From a virus: a DNA stretch of 64,000 bases. The notes beneath the pieces were generated by a model, which searched no databases, was not told the DNA's origin, and worked only from the letters and a program-made list of their open reading frames with translations. Below, in pieces: positions 39,937-46,646 of the stretch. The first letter of the stretch is position 1, and every line of letters begins with the position of its first letter. The stretch is from positions 1 through 64,000 of the IMG/VR virus record IMGVR_UViG_3300046001_006965. The stretch is one strand, 5' to 3'. Position numbers and translations under genes: made by a program.

Positions 39937-42012
39937 TTAGGCAGCTTGAAGTATTAATGGTAATCCTGTTTTTGCATCAATTAAAATTCCGTTTACTTTT
40001 GGATTTCCAACATTTAAAACAGAACCCTTCCATACATTAAGATTTACTAACTGGCTTTCAATATCAATAACCTCGATAATGCTTTCCCTGTTGTCGATAA
40101 AGATGGGAGCCGTAACTTGGTAGAATTCGCAAAGCGTGTTGATGATGTCCAGTCCGGCATTAATTCTGGATGCAGTATTAGCATCACTGAACGGCACGCC
40201 ATCGATTAAAGCATCACAGCATTCAGATTCTCCACCATTGATTTGCGTTTCGAACATTCTGAATTTTACGAACTTGAATTTCTCGTTGATCTTGGATTCA
40301 AGCGTATCTATTTTCAGTTTGTTGAAACGTTCTATAACGAATTGCGTTTTCTCGACATTGGCGATTTGTTGTGCCAAATCCTTTTCCTCTTGCTCCAGGG
40401 CTGCAATACGATTGTCAACGGCTTTGATTTGGTCCTCGTTACGTAATTGTGATTTGATTTCGTCAATGGCGGTTACCAAGGCTGAACGGGTGCTTTGCAA
40501 TTCTGAAATATCAACCACCGGAACATCTTCTATGGTTGCCAGAATTGTTTTGAGCTCAATTTTCTTATCAAGGTAATTGTGATTTGTTGAAAGTGAGTGC
40601 TCATAAATAGCTGTTTCGTCAACCGCTGCCGTTGGTGTAACTTTTGAAGTTTCGGTTTCTATTTCTAGTTTTAAAGATTCGATTTCTTTGCCTAAATCAG
40701 CAACCATTTTTTCTCCTTTTTCGATTCGTTCCGCAAATAACCAAACCTCAGCTTGCACAACTCCTTTTTCGTCTCCCAATGCTTTTCCTTGTCTTTGAAT
40801 TTCTGCAAGGCTACTGGCTTTTGCTGTTTTGAAATTGGATAACATTTCGGTTTTTTTGCCTTTAACATCACCTGCTTCAAAATCACGCTTGCATGTTGGA
40901 CAATGAAAATCGTTATCATTGAAAGTCAATTCCTTTGCGTTTTCAATTCCCCAAGCTTCACGTTTTGCAAGAATCTGTTTTTCGAGATTGTTTAAATCTT
41001 CAGTTCGCATTGTCTTTTTGGAATGCAATAACTGAACTCCATTTTTGGCGCTTTGCAAGTCGGCCACTTTTGCTTCGTGGGTTCTTTTCAATCCATCCAG
41101 AACCGATGTGTCAGGAATTGATTTGCGTTGTGATTCTCTTTTTGCGTTGGCTTCAATCGTTTCGATGTCCGATTTGATGCTGTTGGCTTTAGCTTTCTTT
41201 TGGTTCACTTCGGCAAGTGCTCCATCAAAAGCAGCCGATTTATTTTGGATGGCTTGATCTACTTTTTTAAGGTCCGTTTCTTTCAATCCTAGACCTACTT
41301 TTAAATTATTGAAATCAACTGCCTCTGGACGTGATTTGTAAACCTCATCAATTCGAACTGGGATTCCTTTCAAATCTTCTTTTGCTTTTTTGATGGAAGC
41401 AAGAATTTGTTTTTGATATTCAACCAATGTTTTCCCGTTGGTTAATTGTGCCACCAAATTTTCATATTCTGCGTTTCCTGCTGCCAAATCACCGTCCGAA
41501 ATTGCACCGGCAATAGCTACTAAAACATTTCTTCTGTCTTGCCATTTCAAGGAATTAAACGCCAATGGATTTGTGATCATTTTGAAAACTGTTTCCTCCA
41601 GAATGGCGCTCACTTTTTCTTGAAATGTTTTTTGTTGCATTGGCACGCCATCCCAATAATACTCTGTTACGTTGCCTGAAAACTCGGTAACTTCCGAACC
41701 TCTTTTTTTAACCCAGTTTTCTTTTAGGATTTTTGAAATTTCAATCTTCACATCATCGACCAGGATAACCGATGCCACTTCATGTTCTATTTTTGGGATT
41801 GCCACATTAAATTTATCTAATGTTTTTATCTCAAAATCTTTTCTGTCTGTAGAATCTTTCCCAAACAACATCCAGAGAAAAGCATCCATGATGGTTGTTT
41901 TTCCGGTTCCGTTTGCTCCAAAAATATCAGTGTTCTTATTGAACGTGATTTTTTCATTTCTCAGTCCTTTGAAGTTAGTAAGGCTGATTTCTAAAATTTG
42001 AATTGTTTTCAT
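39937..42012 (-). CDS. Rad50/SbcC-like ATPase with zinc hook
   Basis: A 691-residue SMC-type ATPase. Walker A is FGANGTGKTT at residues 31-40; two long coiled-coil arms surround a zinc-hook motif CPTC near residue 371. The C-terminal lobe has 'PFSDANTASRINAGLDIINTL' in place of an LSGGQ signature and 'APIFIDNRESI' as Walker B. Such phage proteins regulate end processing by a partner nuclease. No Mre11/SbcD-type phosphodiesterase is visible in the window, so the partner is uncertain. Confidence 0.88.
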   Translation of the reverse strand: MKTIQILEISLTNFKGLRNEKITFNKNTDIFGANGTGKTTIMDAFLWMLFGKDSTDRKDFEIKTLDKFNVAIPKIEHEVASVILVDDVKIEISKILKENWVKKRGSEVTEFSGNVTEYYWDGVPMQQKTFQEKVSAILEETVFKMITNPLAFNSLKWQDRRNVLVAIAGAISDGDLAAGNAEYENLVAQLTNGKTLVEYQKQILASIKKAKEDLKGIPVRIDEVYKSRPEAVDFNNLKVGLGLKETDLKKVDQAIQNKSAAFDGALAEVNQKKAKANSIKSDIETIEANAKRESQRKSIPDTSVLDGLKRTHEAKVADLQSAKNGVQLLHSKKTMRTEDLNNLEKQILAKREAWGIENAKELTFNDNDFHCPTCKRDFEAGDVKGKKTEMLSNFKTAKASSLAEIQRQGKALGDEKGVVQAEVWLFAERIEKGEKMVADLGKEIESLKLEIETETSKVTPTAAVDETAIYEHSLSTNHNYLDKKIELKTILATIEDVPVVDISELQSTRSALVTAIDEIKSQLRNEDQIKAVDNRIAALEQEEKDLAQQIANVEKTQFVIERFNKLKIDTLESKINEKFKFVKFRMFETQINGGESECCDALIDGVPFSDANTASRINAGLDIINTLCEFYQVTAPIFIDNRESIIEVIDIESQLVNLNVWKGSVLNVGNPKVNGILIDAKTGLPLILQAA

Positions 42013-42035
42013 TTTACTCGTTTTAAATTTGATTG

Positions 42036-42311
42036 TTATAATTTCTCTACTAATATTTCCAGTGCTTTTGACTCAAAAGACACGTTTGTTTCGATGGAAT
42101 AAAGCGCATTGGCTATTGTGGTGTATGCTGCTTTTCGCACGTTGTTTTTGGTAATTTCAGCTTCATTCATACATCCGTGAATGAATGCGGTGAAGTCTTG
42201 GTATGTTTCCACTTTGAGATAAGCGCTTTCGATGTAGGCATATACGAAAGGGAACATTGGAAACTTAATGTCCGGTTTGGTGAATTCTGAATTAATTTGT
42301 AGTTTTGACAT
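42036..42311 (-). CDS. Small hypothetical protein upstream of the Rad50-like gene
   Basis: A 91-residue, mainly helical protein (MSKLQINSEFTKPDIKFPMFPFVYAYIESAYLKV...). Its leader contains a degraded copy of the AACAATCAAATTT start-region repeat. It probably belongs to the same transcript as the Rad50-like protein. Unknown function. Confidence 0.55.
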   Translation of the reverse strand: MSKLQINSEFTKPDIKFPMFPFVYAYIESAYLKVETYQDFTAFIHGCMNEAEITKNNVRKAAYTTIANALYSIETNVSFESKALEILVEKL

Positions 42312-42356
42312 CTCTAAAAGTTTTTAATTATTACTCGTGATTGAAAATTTGATTGT

Positions 42357-42387
42357 AAAAACCACTTTTCGCGAAGTGGTTTTTTTT
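42357..42387 (-). terminator. Intrinsic terminator after the Cro-side genes
   Basis: AACCACTT and AAGTGGTT form an 8-bp stem closed by TTCGCG (42360-42381), flanked by A and T runs so that it can act on both strands. On the minus strand it lies at the stop of the gene ending at 42386 and should limit read-through from the switch promoter. Confidence 0.8.
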
Positions 42388-42613
42388 ATTTTGTTAAACT
42401 TGCTATTGCTTCCAGTTTCTTTTCGGGAGACAGTTCGTATTTACCCTTTCGGGCGGAACTGGAAGCTCCCAAACTATCCAGTTCCAACTCTAAGTATCTC
42501 TTACGGCTTGTAATCGAACTTAATCCTTGCATAAAGAGCTGCTCCTGGGTTTCTAATTCCCTTGTTTCTCTTTTTATGAATGCTATTTTTTCTAGTCTAT
42601 TCATCAGTGCCAT
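42386..42613 (-). CDS. Small helical protein
   Basis: A 75-residue basic helical protein starting MALMNRLEKIAFIKRETREL. The pattern of heptad-spaced hydrophobics suggests a coiled coil. The gene overlaps the upstream membrane peptide by a few bases and ends in the terminator. Function unknown. Confidence 0.5.
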   Translation of the reverse strand: MALMNRLEKIAFIKRETRELETQEQLFMQGLSSITSRKRYLELELDSLGASSSARKGKYELSPEKKLEAIASLTK

Positions 42614-42711
42614 CTATTTAGTTTATCATAAACCCACTTGCCCAAATTCAGCAATCCCAAAATTGCTATCAGGATTATGCAGACAATAATTCCAAGATCG
42701 TATCTATCCAT
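42604..42711 (-). CDS. 35-residue single-pass membrane peptide
   Basis: The ORF (MDRYDLGIIVCIILIAILGLLN...) is almost entirely one transmembrane segment with a short basic tail. It overlaps both neighbours (the downstream start by 10 bases, the upstream peptide by 37). It is one of three consecutive tiny membrane proteins behind the Cro-like gene. Confidence 0.5.
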   Translation of the reverse strand: MDRYDLGIIVCIILIAILGLLNLGKWVYDKLNRWH

Positions 42712-42827
42712 TTTGGCTTGAGTGTTAAAAGGGTTAAACCAATTAAGGCATCTGATCCAAACCCAACTGAACAGATCAGTAAAAATGTTTGGTAAATTCT
42801 GTGAGTTCTTTCGTCGTCGTAGTTCAT
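42675..42827 (-). CDS. 50-residue membrane peptide
   Basis: The ORF (MNYDDERTHRIYQTFLLICSVG...) has a charged start followed by one or two hydrophobic segments (residues 14-37). The start lies 11 bases after the gene at 42839. Size and topology resemble small phage exclusion or antiholin proteins, but there is no direct evidence. Confidence 0.5.
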   Translation of the reverse strand: MNYDDERTHRIYQTFLLICSVGFGSDALIGLTLLTLKPKWIDTILELLSA

Positions 42828-42838
42828 GGCATAAATTT

Positions 42839-43063
42839 TTACAATGATTTCATTTTTCTAAATGATGCAATTGTTTCTTCGGAATACACCAGTTTGACCC
42901 GGTGCGTTACGTGTCCAGAGCTGTTTCTTTTTTCGGGAACCGGAACCCTGTTTGCGTTGTCACTCACTTCAATGAAATGATGCAATCCGCTGTCGGCCAC
43001 AAAAACCACTTGCAGAAATTTGCCGGTTTTTGTTTTGTAGACTTGGTTGAGTTCTACTGCCAT
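42839..43063 (-). CDS. Small hypothetical protein
   Basis: A 74-residue soluble, beta-rich protein (MAVELNQVYKTKTGKFLQVV...). Its ATG overlaps the stop of the upstream membrane peptide by one base. Perhaps an SH3-like barrel. Function unknown. Confidence 0.5.
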   Translation of the reverse strand: MAVELNQVYKTKTGKFLQVVFVADSGLHHFIEVSDNANRVPVPEKRNSSGHVTHRVKLVYSEETIASFRKMKSL

Positions 43064-43164
43064 TATCCTTTCATATCGCCAAAGGCAACAACAAAAGAGA
43101 TCATCGCTAAAGCGGAAAGCCAGAAAATGATTGTGGCTTTGTTGGTTTTGATTAACTGTTTCAT
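43063..43164 (-). CDS. 33-residue single-pass membrane peptide
   Basis: The ORF (MKQLIKTNKATIIFWLSALA...) has a basic start then one transmembrane segment (about residues 10-29). It lies 22 bases after the Cro-like gene and shares one base with the downstream start codon. It is the first accessory protein made after induction, if P(cro) drives it. Confidence 0.55.
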   Translation of the reverse strand: MKQLIKTNKATIIFWLSALAMISFVVAFGDMKG

Positions 43165-43186
43165 GGTAGTTATTTTTTAGGGTTAA

Positions 43187-43399
43187 CTAATTGGTGATTG
43201 TTTCTGTTTCAAAAATTTCTTTTTCTTTTAATCCGGTAGATTTATAGTATTTAACAGCTTTGAATTTTGTCAAATTATCGCTATTGCGTTCTGCTAATTG
43301 TTCTACATTTCTTTCGGTAACTCCTAAAGCTAGAGCAGTATGCTGACGAAATACCCTGTCTGTTTTAATTTTATTAAGTATTAATTGTGATACTTTCAT
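43187..43399 (-). CDS. Cro-like regulator candidate
   Basis: A 70-residue protein starting MKVSQLILNKIKTDRVFRQ. The ATG at 43399 is preferred since the longer reading begins upstream of its own promoter. 'QHTALALGVTERNVEQLAERN' (about residues 20-40) reads as a helix-turn-helix. It is divergent from the XRE repressor at 43516 and is the first gene of the early transcript. Confidence 0.7.
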   Translation of the reverse strand: MKVSQLILNKIKTDRVFRQHTALALGVTERNVEQLAERNSDNLTKFKAVKYYKSTGLKEKEIFETETITN

Positions 43400-43463
43400 T
43401 ATTTTTATGTATTTTTGTTCGTATATATATGCAAATATACACCGAATATTCATATAACAAAAC
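43385..43463. promoter_or_regulatory. Lysogeny switch: face-to-face promoters and operator
   Basis: On the plus strand TTG (43385-43387) and TATTTTTG (43410-43417), 22 nt apart, point toward the repressor. On the minus strand TATATTTG (43432-43439), with TTTTG upstream, points toward the Cro-like gene. The boxes face each other, so the start points nearly coincide. Between and over them lies a quasi-palindrome centred on TGCA (GTATATATATGCAAATATAC, 43421-43440), a likely operator. Confidence 0.6.
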
Positions 43464-43515
43464 AAATAACACCTTTTTTTCGTGTTTATTTGAATTATTT
43501 TTTAAAAGTTTTAAA

Positions 43516-43890
43516 ATGAATGGTTTACAATTAAAAGAAAAGCGAAATAGACTAGGCCTAACCCAGACAGAACTGGCAGAACAGGTTGGAGTTGCTATGC
43601 GTACCGTTCAAAATTGGGAGAAAAATACAAATAAAATACCAAAAAGCACCGAGGTATTTATTGACGAGCTACTTAAAAACACCGAAATTTCATATTTGAA
43701 TACATCTAATAAACCCGAAGAGTCTAATCCTACCTACACTATCAAGGAAAAAATGACCACAGAAAGCCCACCTCAAAAAGAGAATGACCACGAATATGTT
43801 GTCGTTAGTAGGTTAACAAAGATGTTAGACGATGCTTATCAGGAAATAAAATTGCTTCGTCAAGAGTTGGAACGAAAGAAAAACAATTGA
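43516..43890 (+). CDS. XRE-family phage repressor
   Basis: A 124-residue protein. 'LKEKRNRLGLTQTELAEQVGVAMRTVQNWEKNTNKIP' at residues 5-41 is a textbook Cro/CI helix-turn-helix. The C-terminal half ends in a coiled coil (LTKMLDDAYQEIKLLRQELERKK) that would oligomerise it; there is no LexA-like peptidase motif, so induction would not be by self-cleavage. The ATG at 43516 is chosen because the longer reading crosses the promoter. It is divergent from the Cro-like gene. Confidence 0.85.
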   Translation: MNGLQLKEKRNRLGLTQTELAEQVGVAMRTVQNWEKNTNKIPKSTEVFIDELLKNTEISYLNTSNKPEESNPTYTIKEKMTTESPPQKENDHEYVVVSRLTKMLDDAYQEIKLLRQELERKKNN

Positions 43891-44092
43891 ATTTTTAGAA
43901 TTAAAATTTCAGAATAGGCACAAATTAGTCTGCAAATCAATACAGCACATTGGATTTTTGGGGGCATTACAAATTATTTAAGAATTAAAAATTGAAATTA
44001 AGTTTATAAAAATTATCGTTTTTACGGGAAACCTCATTTTTGAATTTCTTGTAATTTGCAGATTAATATTCAACAAGTTAAAAACAACGATT

Positions 44093-44647
44093 ATGAAAAA
44101 TATTATTTTAGTAATATTAGTATTATTTAATTTATCTATTTACGGCCAAGAAGCTGAATTCAAATTCACTAAAGATGGCCTTACTGATTTTGTTATAACA
44201 CCAGTAAATGGTAAAACCCAATCCGAGCTTTACAAAAAAACATTGGAGTGGGTTTCTTATTCTTTTAAAGAACCAGCAGAGGTTATAAAAGCGAATATCG
44301 AAAATGAGTATATTCGAATAGAAGGATTTAGCAAAGAATTAATTTGCTACAGTTATATGGGAAAAAGATGTGGAGATACCAAGTATGAAATCGAAATTTC
44401 ATTTAAAGATGGAAAATACAAATTTGATGTTTTGAGTATTTTAGAATACAACAATATGTCTAAATCTATTTTGTGGACCAATTTCGAGATCAATAATACT
44501 GCAGCTTATTTTGATAAAAAAGGAGAGGTAAAGAGCTCGTACAAGTTTATCGTTAAAACGGTTCCGGAGTATTTCAATAAACTTAACATAAACTTAAGAG
44601 ATTTTTTAATTAGTGATGGAGTTTCCAGCAAAAAAAACGATTGGTAA
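44093..44647 (+). CDS. Secreted DUF4468-like protein
   Basis: A 184-residue protein with a signal peptide (MKNIILVILVLFNLSIYGQ, cleavage near residue 19). Residues 24-110 match the DUF4468 pattern ('GLTDFVITPVNGKTQSELYKKTLEWVSYSF'), a TBP-like fold found in Bacteroidota periplasmic proteins. It lies on the repressor strand, so it may be made in the lysogen and exported, a lysogenic-conversion candidate. The 200 bases before it hold no clear promoter. Confidence 0.75.
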   Translation: MKNIILVILVLFNLSIYGQEAEFKFTKDGLTDFVITPVNGKTQSELYKKTLEWVSYSFKEPAEVIKANIENEYIRIEGFSKELICYSYMGKRCGDTKYEIEISFKDGKYKFDVLSILEYNNMSKSILWTNFEINNTAAYFDKKGEVKSSYKFIVKTVPEYFNKLNINLRDFLISDGVSSKKNDW

Positions 44648-44910
44648 TGTACACTTCAGATGAAAGAATAATCCACCTTATTGATCTTTTGAAATATCAA
44701 AAGACAATTATCTATGATAAAGATTTTTGTCAAGATGTAGGAATGTTGGAGCAAACCGTTTCAAAAATAAAAAAAGGCAAAAATCATTTTACGGTATTGC
44801 AAATTGAAGCGATCTGCAAAAAATACAATGTGAATGCCAACTGGATTTTTGGAGTTCAAAAAAACATCTTTAATATTCCTCAGCCCAAACAAATAAAGGA
44901 GTTAAGCTAA
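44647..44910 (+). CDS. XRE-like HTH regulator
   Basis: An 87-residue protein starting MYTSDERIIHLIDLLK. The ATG overlaps the preceding stop (TAATG), so a TTG six bases earlier is not needed. 'DFCQDVGMLEQTVSKIKKGKNHFTVLQIEAICKKYNVNANWIF' is a helix-turn-helix with the NANW(I/L) turn of phage repressor-type proteins. It could be an excisionase-level or integrase regulator, lying just before the attachment region. Confidence 0.8.
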   Translation: MYTSDERIIHLIDLLKYQKTIIYDKDFCQDVGMLEQTVSKIKKGKNHFTVLQIEAICKKYNVNANWIFGVQKNIFNIPQPKQIKELS

Positions 44911-45033
44911 AAGGGTTACCGGCAACCCTGCAAAACACTAAAATCATAAAAAAGAAGCAAAAATGATAAAAAACAAATAACTAAACGCCTGATTTTACAG
45001 TAATTACAATAGGATACAAATGCGAGTTTGGTT

Positions 45034-45077
45034 TTCATAACCCTGAGGTCCCGAGTTCAAATCTCGGTCTCGCTACA
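45034..45077 (+). other. tRNA-Met(CAT) 3' half: probable attachment core
   Basis: From the anticodon loop onward the sequence is a perfect tRNA: TTCATAA loop, CCCTG, variable AGGTC, T arm CCGAG/TTCAAAT/CTCGG, acceptor TCTCGCT and discriminator A. Upstream, the 5' anticodon stem and D arm are absent. This is the usual remnant left when a phage integrates into a tRNA anticodon loop. It is not a functional gene. Confidence 0.8.
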
Positions 45078-45086
45078 AATTAAAAC

Positions 45087-45125
45087 AACACTTAAACCCA
45101 CTCCCAACAAGGGTTTAAGTGTTTT
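45087..45125 (+). terminator. tRNA terminator carried with the attachment core
   Basis: AACACTTAAACCC and GGGTTTAAGTGTT form a perfect 13-bp stem around an 11-nt loop, followed by TTAAT. It lies 10 bases after the tRNA fragment, so it would terminate a reconstituted tRNA transcript and isolate the integrase gene. Confidence 0.85.
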
Positions 45126-45195
45126 AATAAAAAATCTTACGGCTTGTAATTACTTAAATCGGCAACCCTACCGACAACCCTAAAGTAATTACATC

Positions 45196-46401
45196 ATGGC
45201 AAAAAATTTATTATTCGATTGTGCGTACTCTGACCTATGGGTACACCCCGAAAACTGGAAAACACTGACTTCCCAGAAATCATTACAACTTGACTGGCGC
45301 GTGGAATGCAAATTCTATGACCCTAAATTTAAGGAAAAGTACCCAAAAGGCTTTTTATTCAGAAAAAAACTTAACCGGTTCCGATCATTGGAGGAACGTA
45401 AAGCTGTTGTCGAAACGTGGTTAAAGGAAATCCCAAAACTTTTTGAAGACAAAGGATATAATCCAATTACCAAAAAATACATGGTTCAGGAACTCAAACC
45501 AGTTCCAGGATCATTGCACCCGAAATTAAACTTTGTTGAAGCTCTCAAAATCGCTTATCCCTTGTTGTCGGTTTCCGAAGGCGTAACGAAAGAGATCAGG
45601 AGAATTGTCGCCAAGGTGGAGAAATCAGCAATTGCATTGAAAATGGAATTTCCTATATGTGAAATTCACAGCGGCCATGTCCGTGATTTGTTGGATCCTT
45701 TGGACTTGACACCAAACGAATATAATAAATACCTCACTCATTTATCAATTGTGCTCTCTGACTTGGTGGAAAAAAGAATGGTTTTTCACAATCCTATTAA
45801 GGACATCAAAAAGAAAAAAACAGTCAAGAAAATTCGTGAAACCCTTGAAGTTGACGAACTGAACAAAATATTCAAGATTCTAAAAACAGAAAATTATACT
45901 TTTTTCAGATATGGCATGATATTCTTTCATTCCGGAGCCAGAACCGCTGAATTGTTTCGAGTTCAGAAAAAGGATGTAAATCTAGCCAAGCAGGAATATA
46001 AAATAACTATCCTGAAAGGCAGTGTCAGCAAGGAAGTAATCAAGGTTATATTGCCAAACGCATTGCCTTTCTGGACCGAAATTATCAATGAATGTACCGA
46101 TGATGAAGATTATCTGTTTACAAGAGGCTTGAAGCCGTCATTGATTCCAATACAAGCATTTCAAATCAGCATTAGATGGAGGCGTTGGGTAAAAAAGAAA
46201 TTAGATGTAACTGCTGATTTTTATGCATTGAAACATTTGTTCCTGGACGAACTAGACAAAGCTTCAGATGGTGAAAGTAATTTATCAAAAGGAATGGCCT
46301 CACACGAAACGAATGTTACAGAAACGGTATACTTAGTAGGTAGAAATAATCGAAAAAATGAAGCATTGAAAAAGATAAACATTCAATTCTTAAATATATA
46401 A
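45196..46401 (+). CDS. int: Tyrosine recombinase (phage integrase)
   Basis: A 401-residue integrase. The catalytic domain has box I 'HSGARTAELFR' (Arg near residue 250), 'ILKG' as the beta-hairpin Lys, box II 'DFYALKHLFLDEL' near 342, and 'MASHETNVTETVYLVG' with the nucleophile Tyr near residue 378. In box II the usual H-x-x-R is Y-A-L-K, so a Lys replaces the second Arg; I believe this occurs in a subset of flavobacterial integrases. It acts on the tRNA-Met site just upstream and converges with late genes. Confidence 0.93.
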   Translation: MAKNLLFDCAYSDLWVHPENWKTLTSQKSLQLDWRVECKFYDPKFKEKYPKGFLFRKKLNRFRSLEERKAVVETWLKEIPKLFEDKGYNPITKKYMVQELKPVPGSLHPKLNFVEALKIAYPLLSVSEGVTKEIRRIVAKVEKSAIALKMEFPICEIHSGHVRDLLDPLDLTPNEYNKYLTHLSIVLSDLVEKRMVFHNPIKDIKKKKTVKKIRETLEVDELNKIFKILKTENYTFFRYGMIFFHSGARTAELFRVQKKDVNLAKQEYKITILKGSVSKEVIKVILPNALPFWTEIINECTDDEDYLFTRGLKPSLIPIQAFQISIRWRRWVKKKLDVTADFYALKHLFLDELDKASDGESNLSKGMASHETNVTETVYLVGRNNRKNEALKKINIQFLNI

Positions 46402-46406
46402 ATTTG
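46399..46406 (+). promoter_or_regulatory. Leaderless promoter after integrase
   Basis: The -7 box TAAATTTG ends 5 nt before the ATG of a 28-residue membrane peptide. The same 5-nt distance separates TAACTTTG from the ATG at 1959. No good TTG stands upstream, so strength is uncertain. Confidence 0.5.
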
Positions 46407-46411
46407 CATAT

Positions 46412-46498
46412 ATGATAATACTAGACATCATAATTTCGGCAGTGGTTTTTATTTTTGTTGGGAGATTACTTTGGTACAAATTCAAGCAACCCGGGTGA
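46412..46498 (+). CDS. 28-residue single-pass membrane peptide
   Basis: The ORF (MIILDIIISAVVFIFVGRLL...) is one transmembrane helix with a short basic tail (WYKFKQPG). It starts 11 bases after the integrase stop, at the predicted transcription start. Short, but composition and promoter support it. Unknown function. Confidence 0.45.
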   Translation: MIILDIIISAVVFIFVGRLLWYKFKQPG

Positions 46499-46589
46499 TA
46501 AGTATCACAATGATAGCTGGAAGAGTAGGAACAAATAATACATATTTCTTCAAAAATTATATACAATAAATCATCAAAATTATATAATC

Positions 46590-46620
46590 AAAAAAGCGCA
46601 CCAGTAATGATGCGCTTTTA
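46590..46620. terminator. Bidirectional terminator between integrase and late genes
   Basis: AAAAGCGCA and TGCGCTTTT form a 9-bp stem, with A and T runs so that it can work in both directions. It lies between the plus-strand integrase region and the minus-strand gene ending at 46647. It marks the end of the right prophage's late transcript. Confidence 0.8.
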
Positions 46621-46646
46621 CGACTAACCAAAATAATAAAAAGGCG

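Larger units (their letters stand above)
44911..45195. repeat. Arm-type repeats flanking the tRNA fragment
   Basis: CGGCAACCCT occurs at 44920-44929 and 45160-45169, and CGACAACCCT at 45172-45181. The tRNA-Met 3' half (45034-45077) lies in the middle. Direct repeats of about 10 bp on both sides of a core are the layout of tyrosine-integrase arm sites (attP). The rest of this stretch holds the tRNA terminator. Confidence 0.6.

Noticed and set aside
43187-43465. Longer N-terminus for the Cro-like protein (start at 43465)
   Set aside because: It would begin upstream of the -7 box at 43432-43439, so those codons would not be transcribed.
45021-45077. Complete D-armless tRNA-Met (GCGAG pairing with CTCGC)
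   Set aside because: The 5' anticodon stem does not pair and the D arm is missing; a tRNA 3' half left by integration explains it better.
42499-45150. 16-bp exact repeat TCTTACGGCTTGTAAT at 42499 and 45135 as a second attachment site
   Set aside because: It lies within coding sequence at 42499, one such match is expected by chance in 64 kb, and the tRNA core is a better att candidate.
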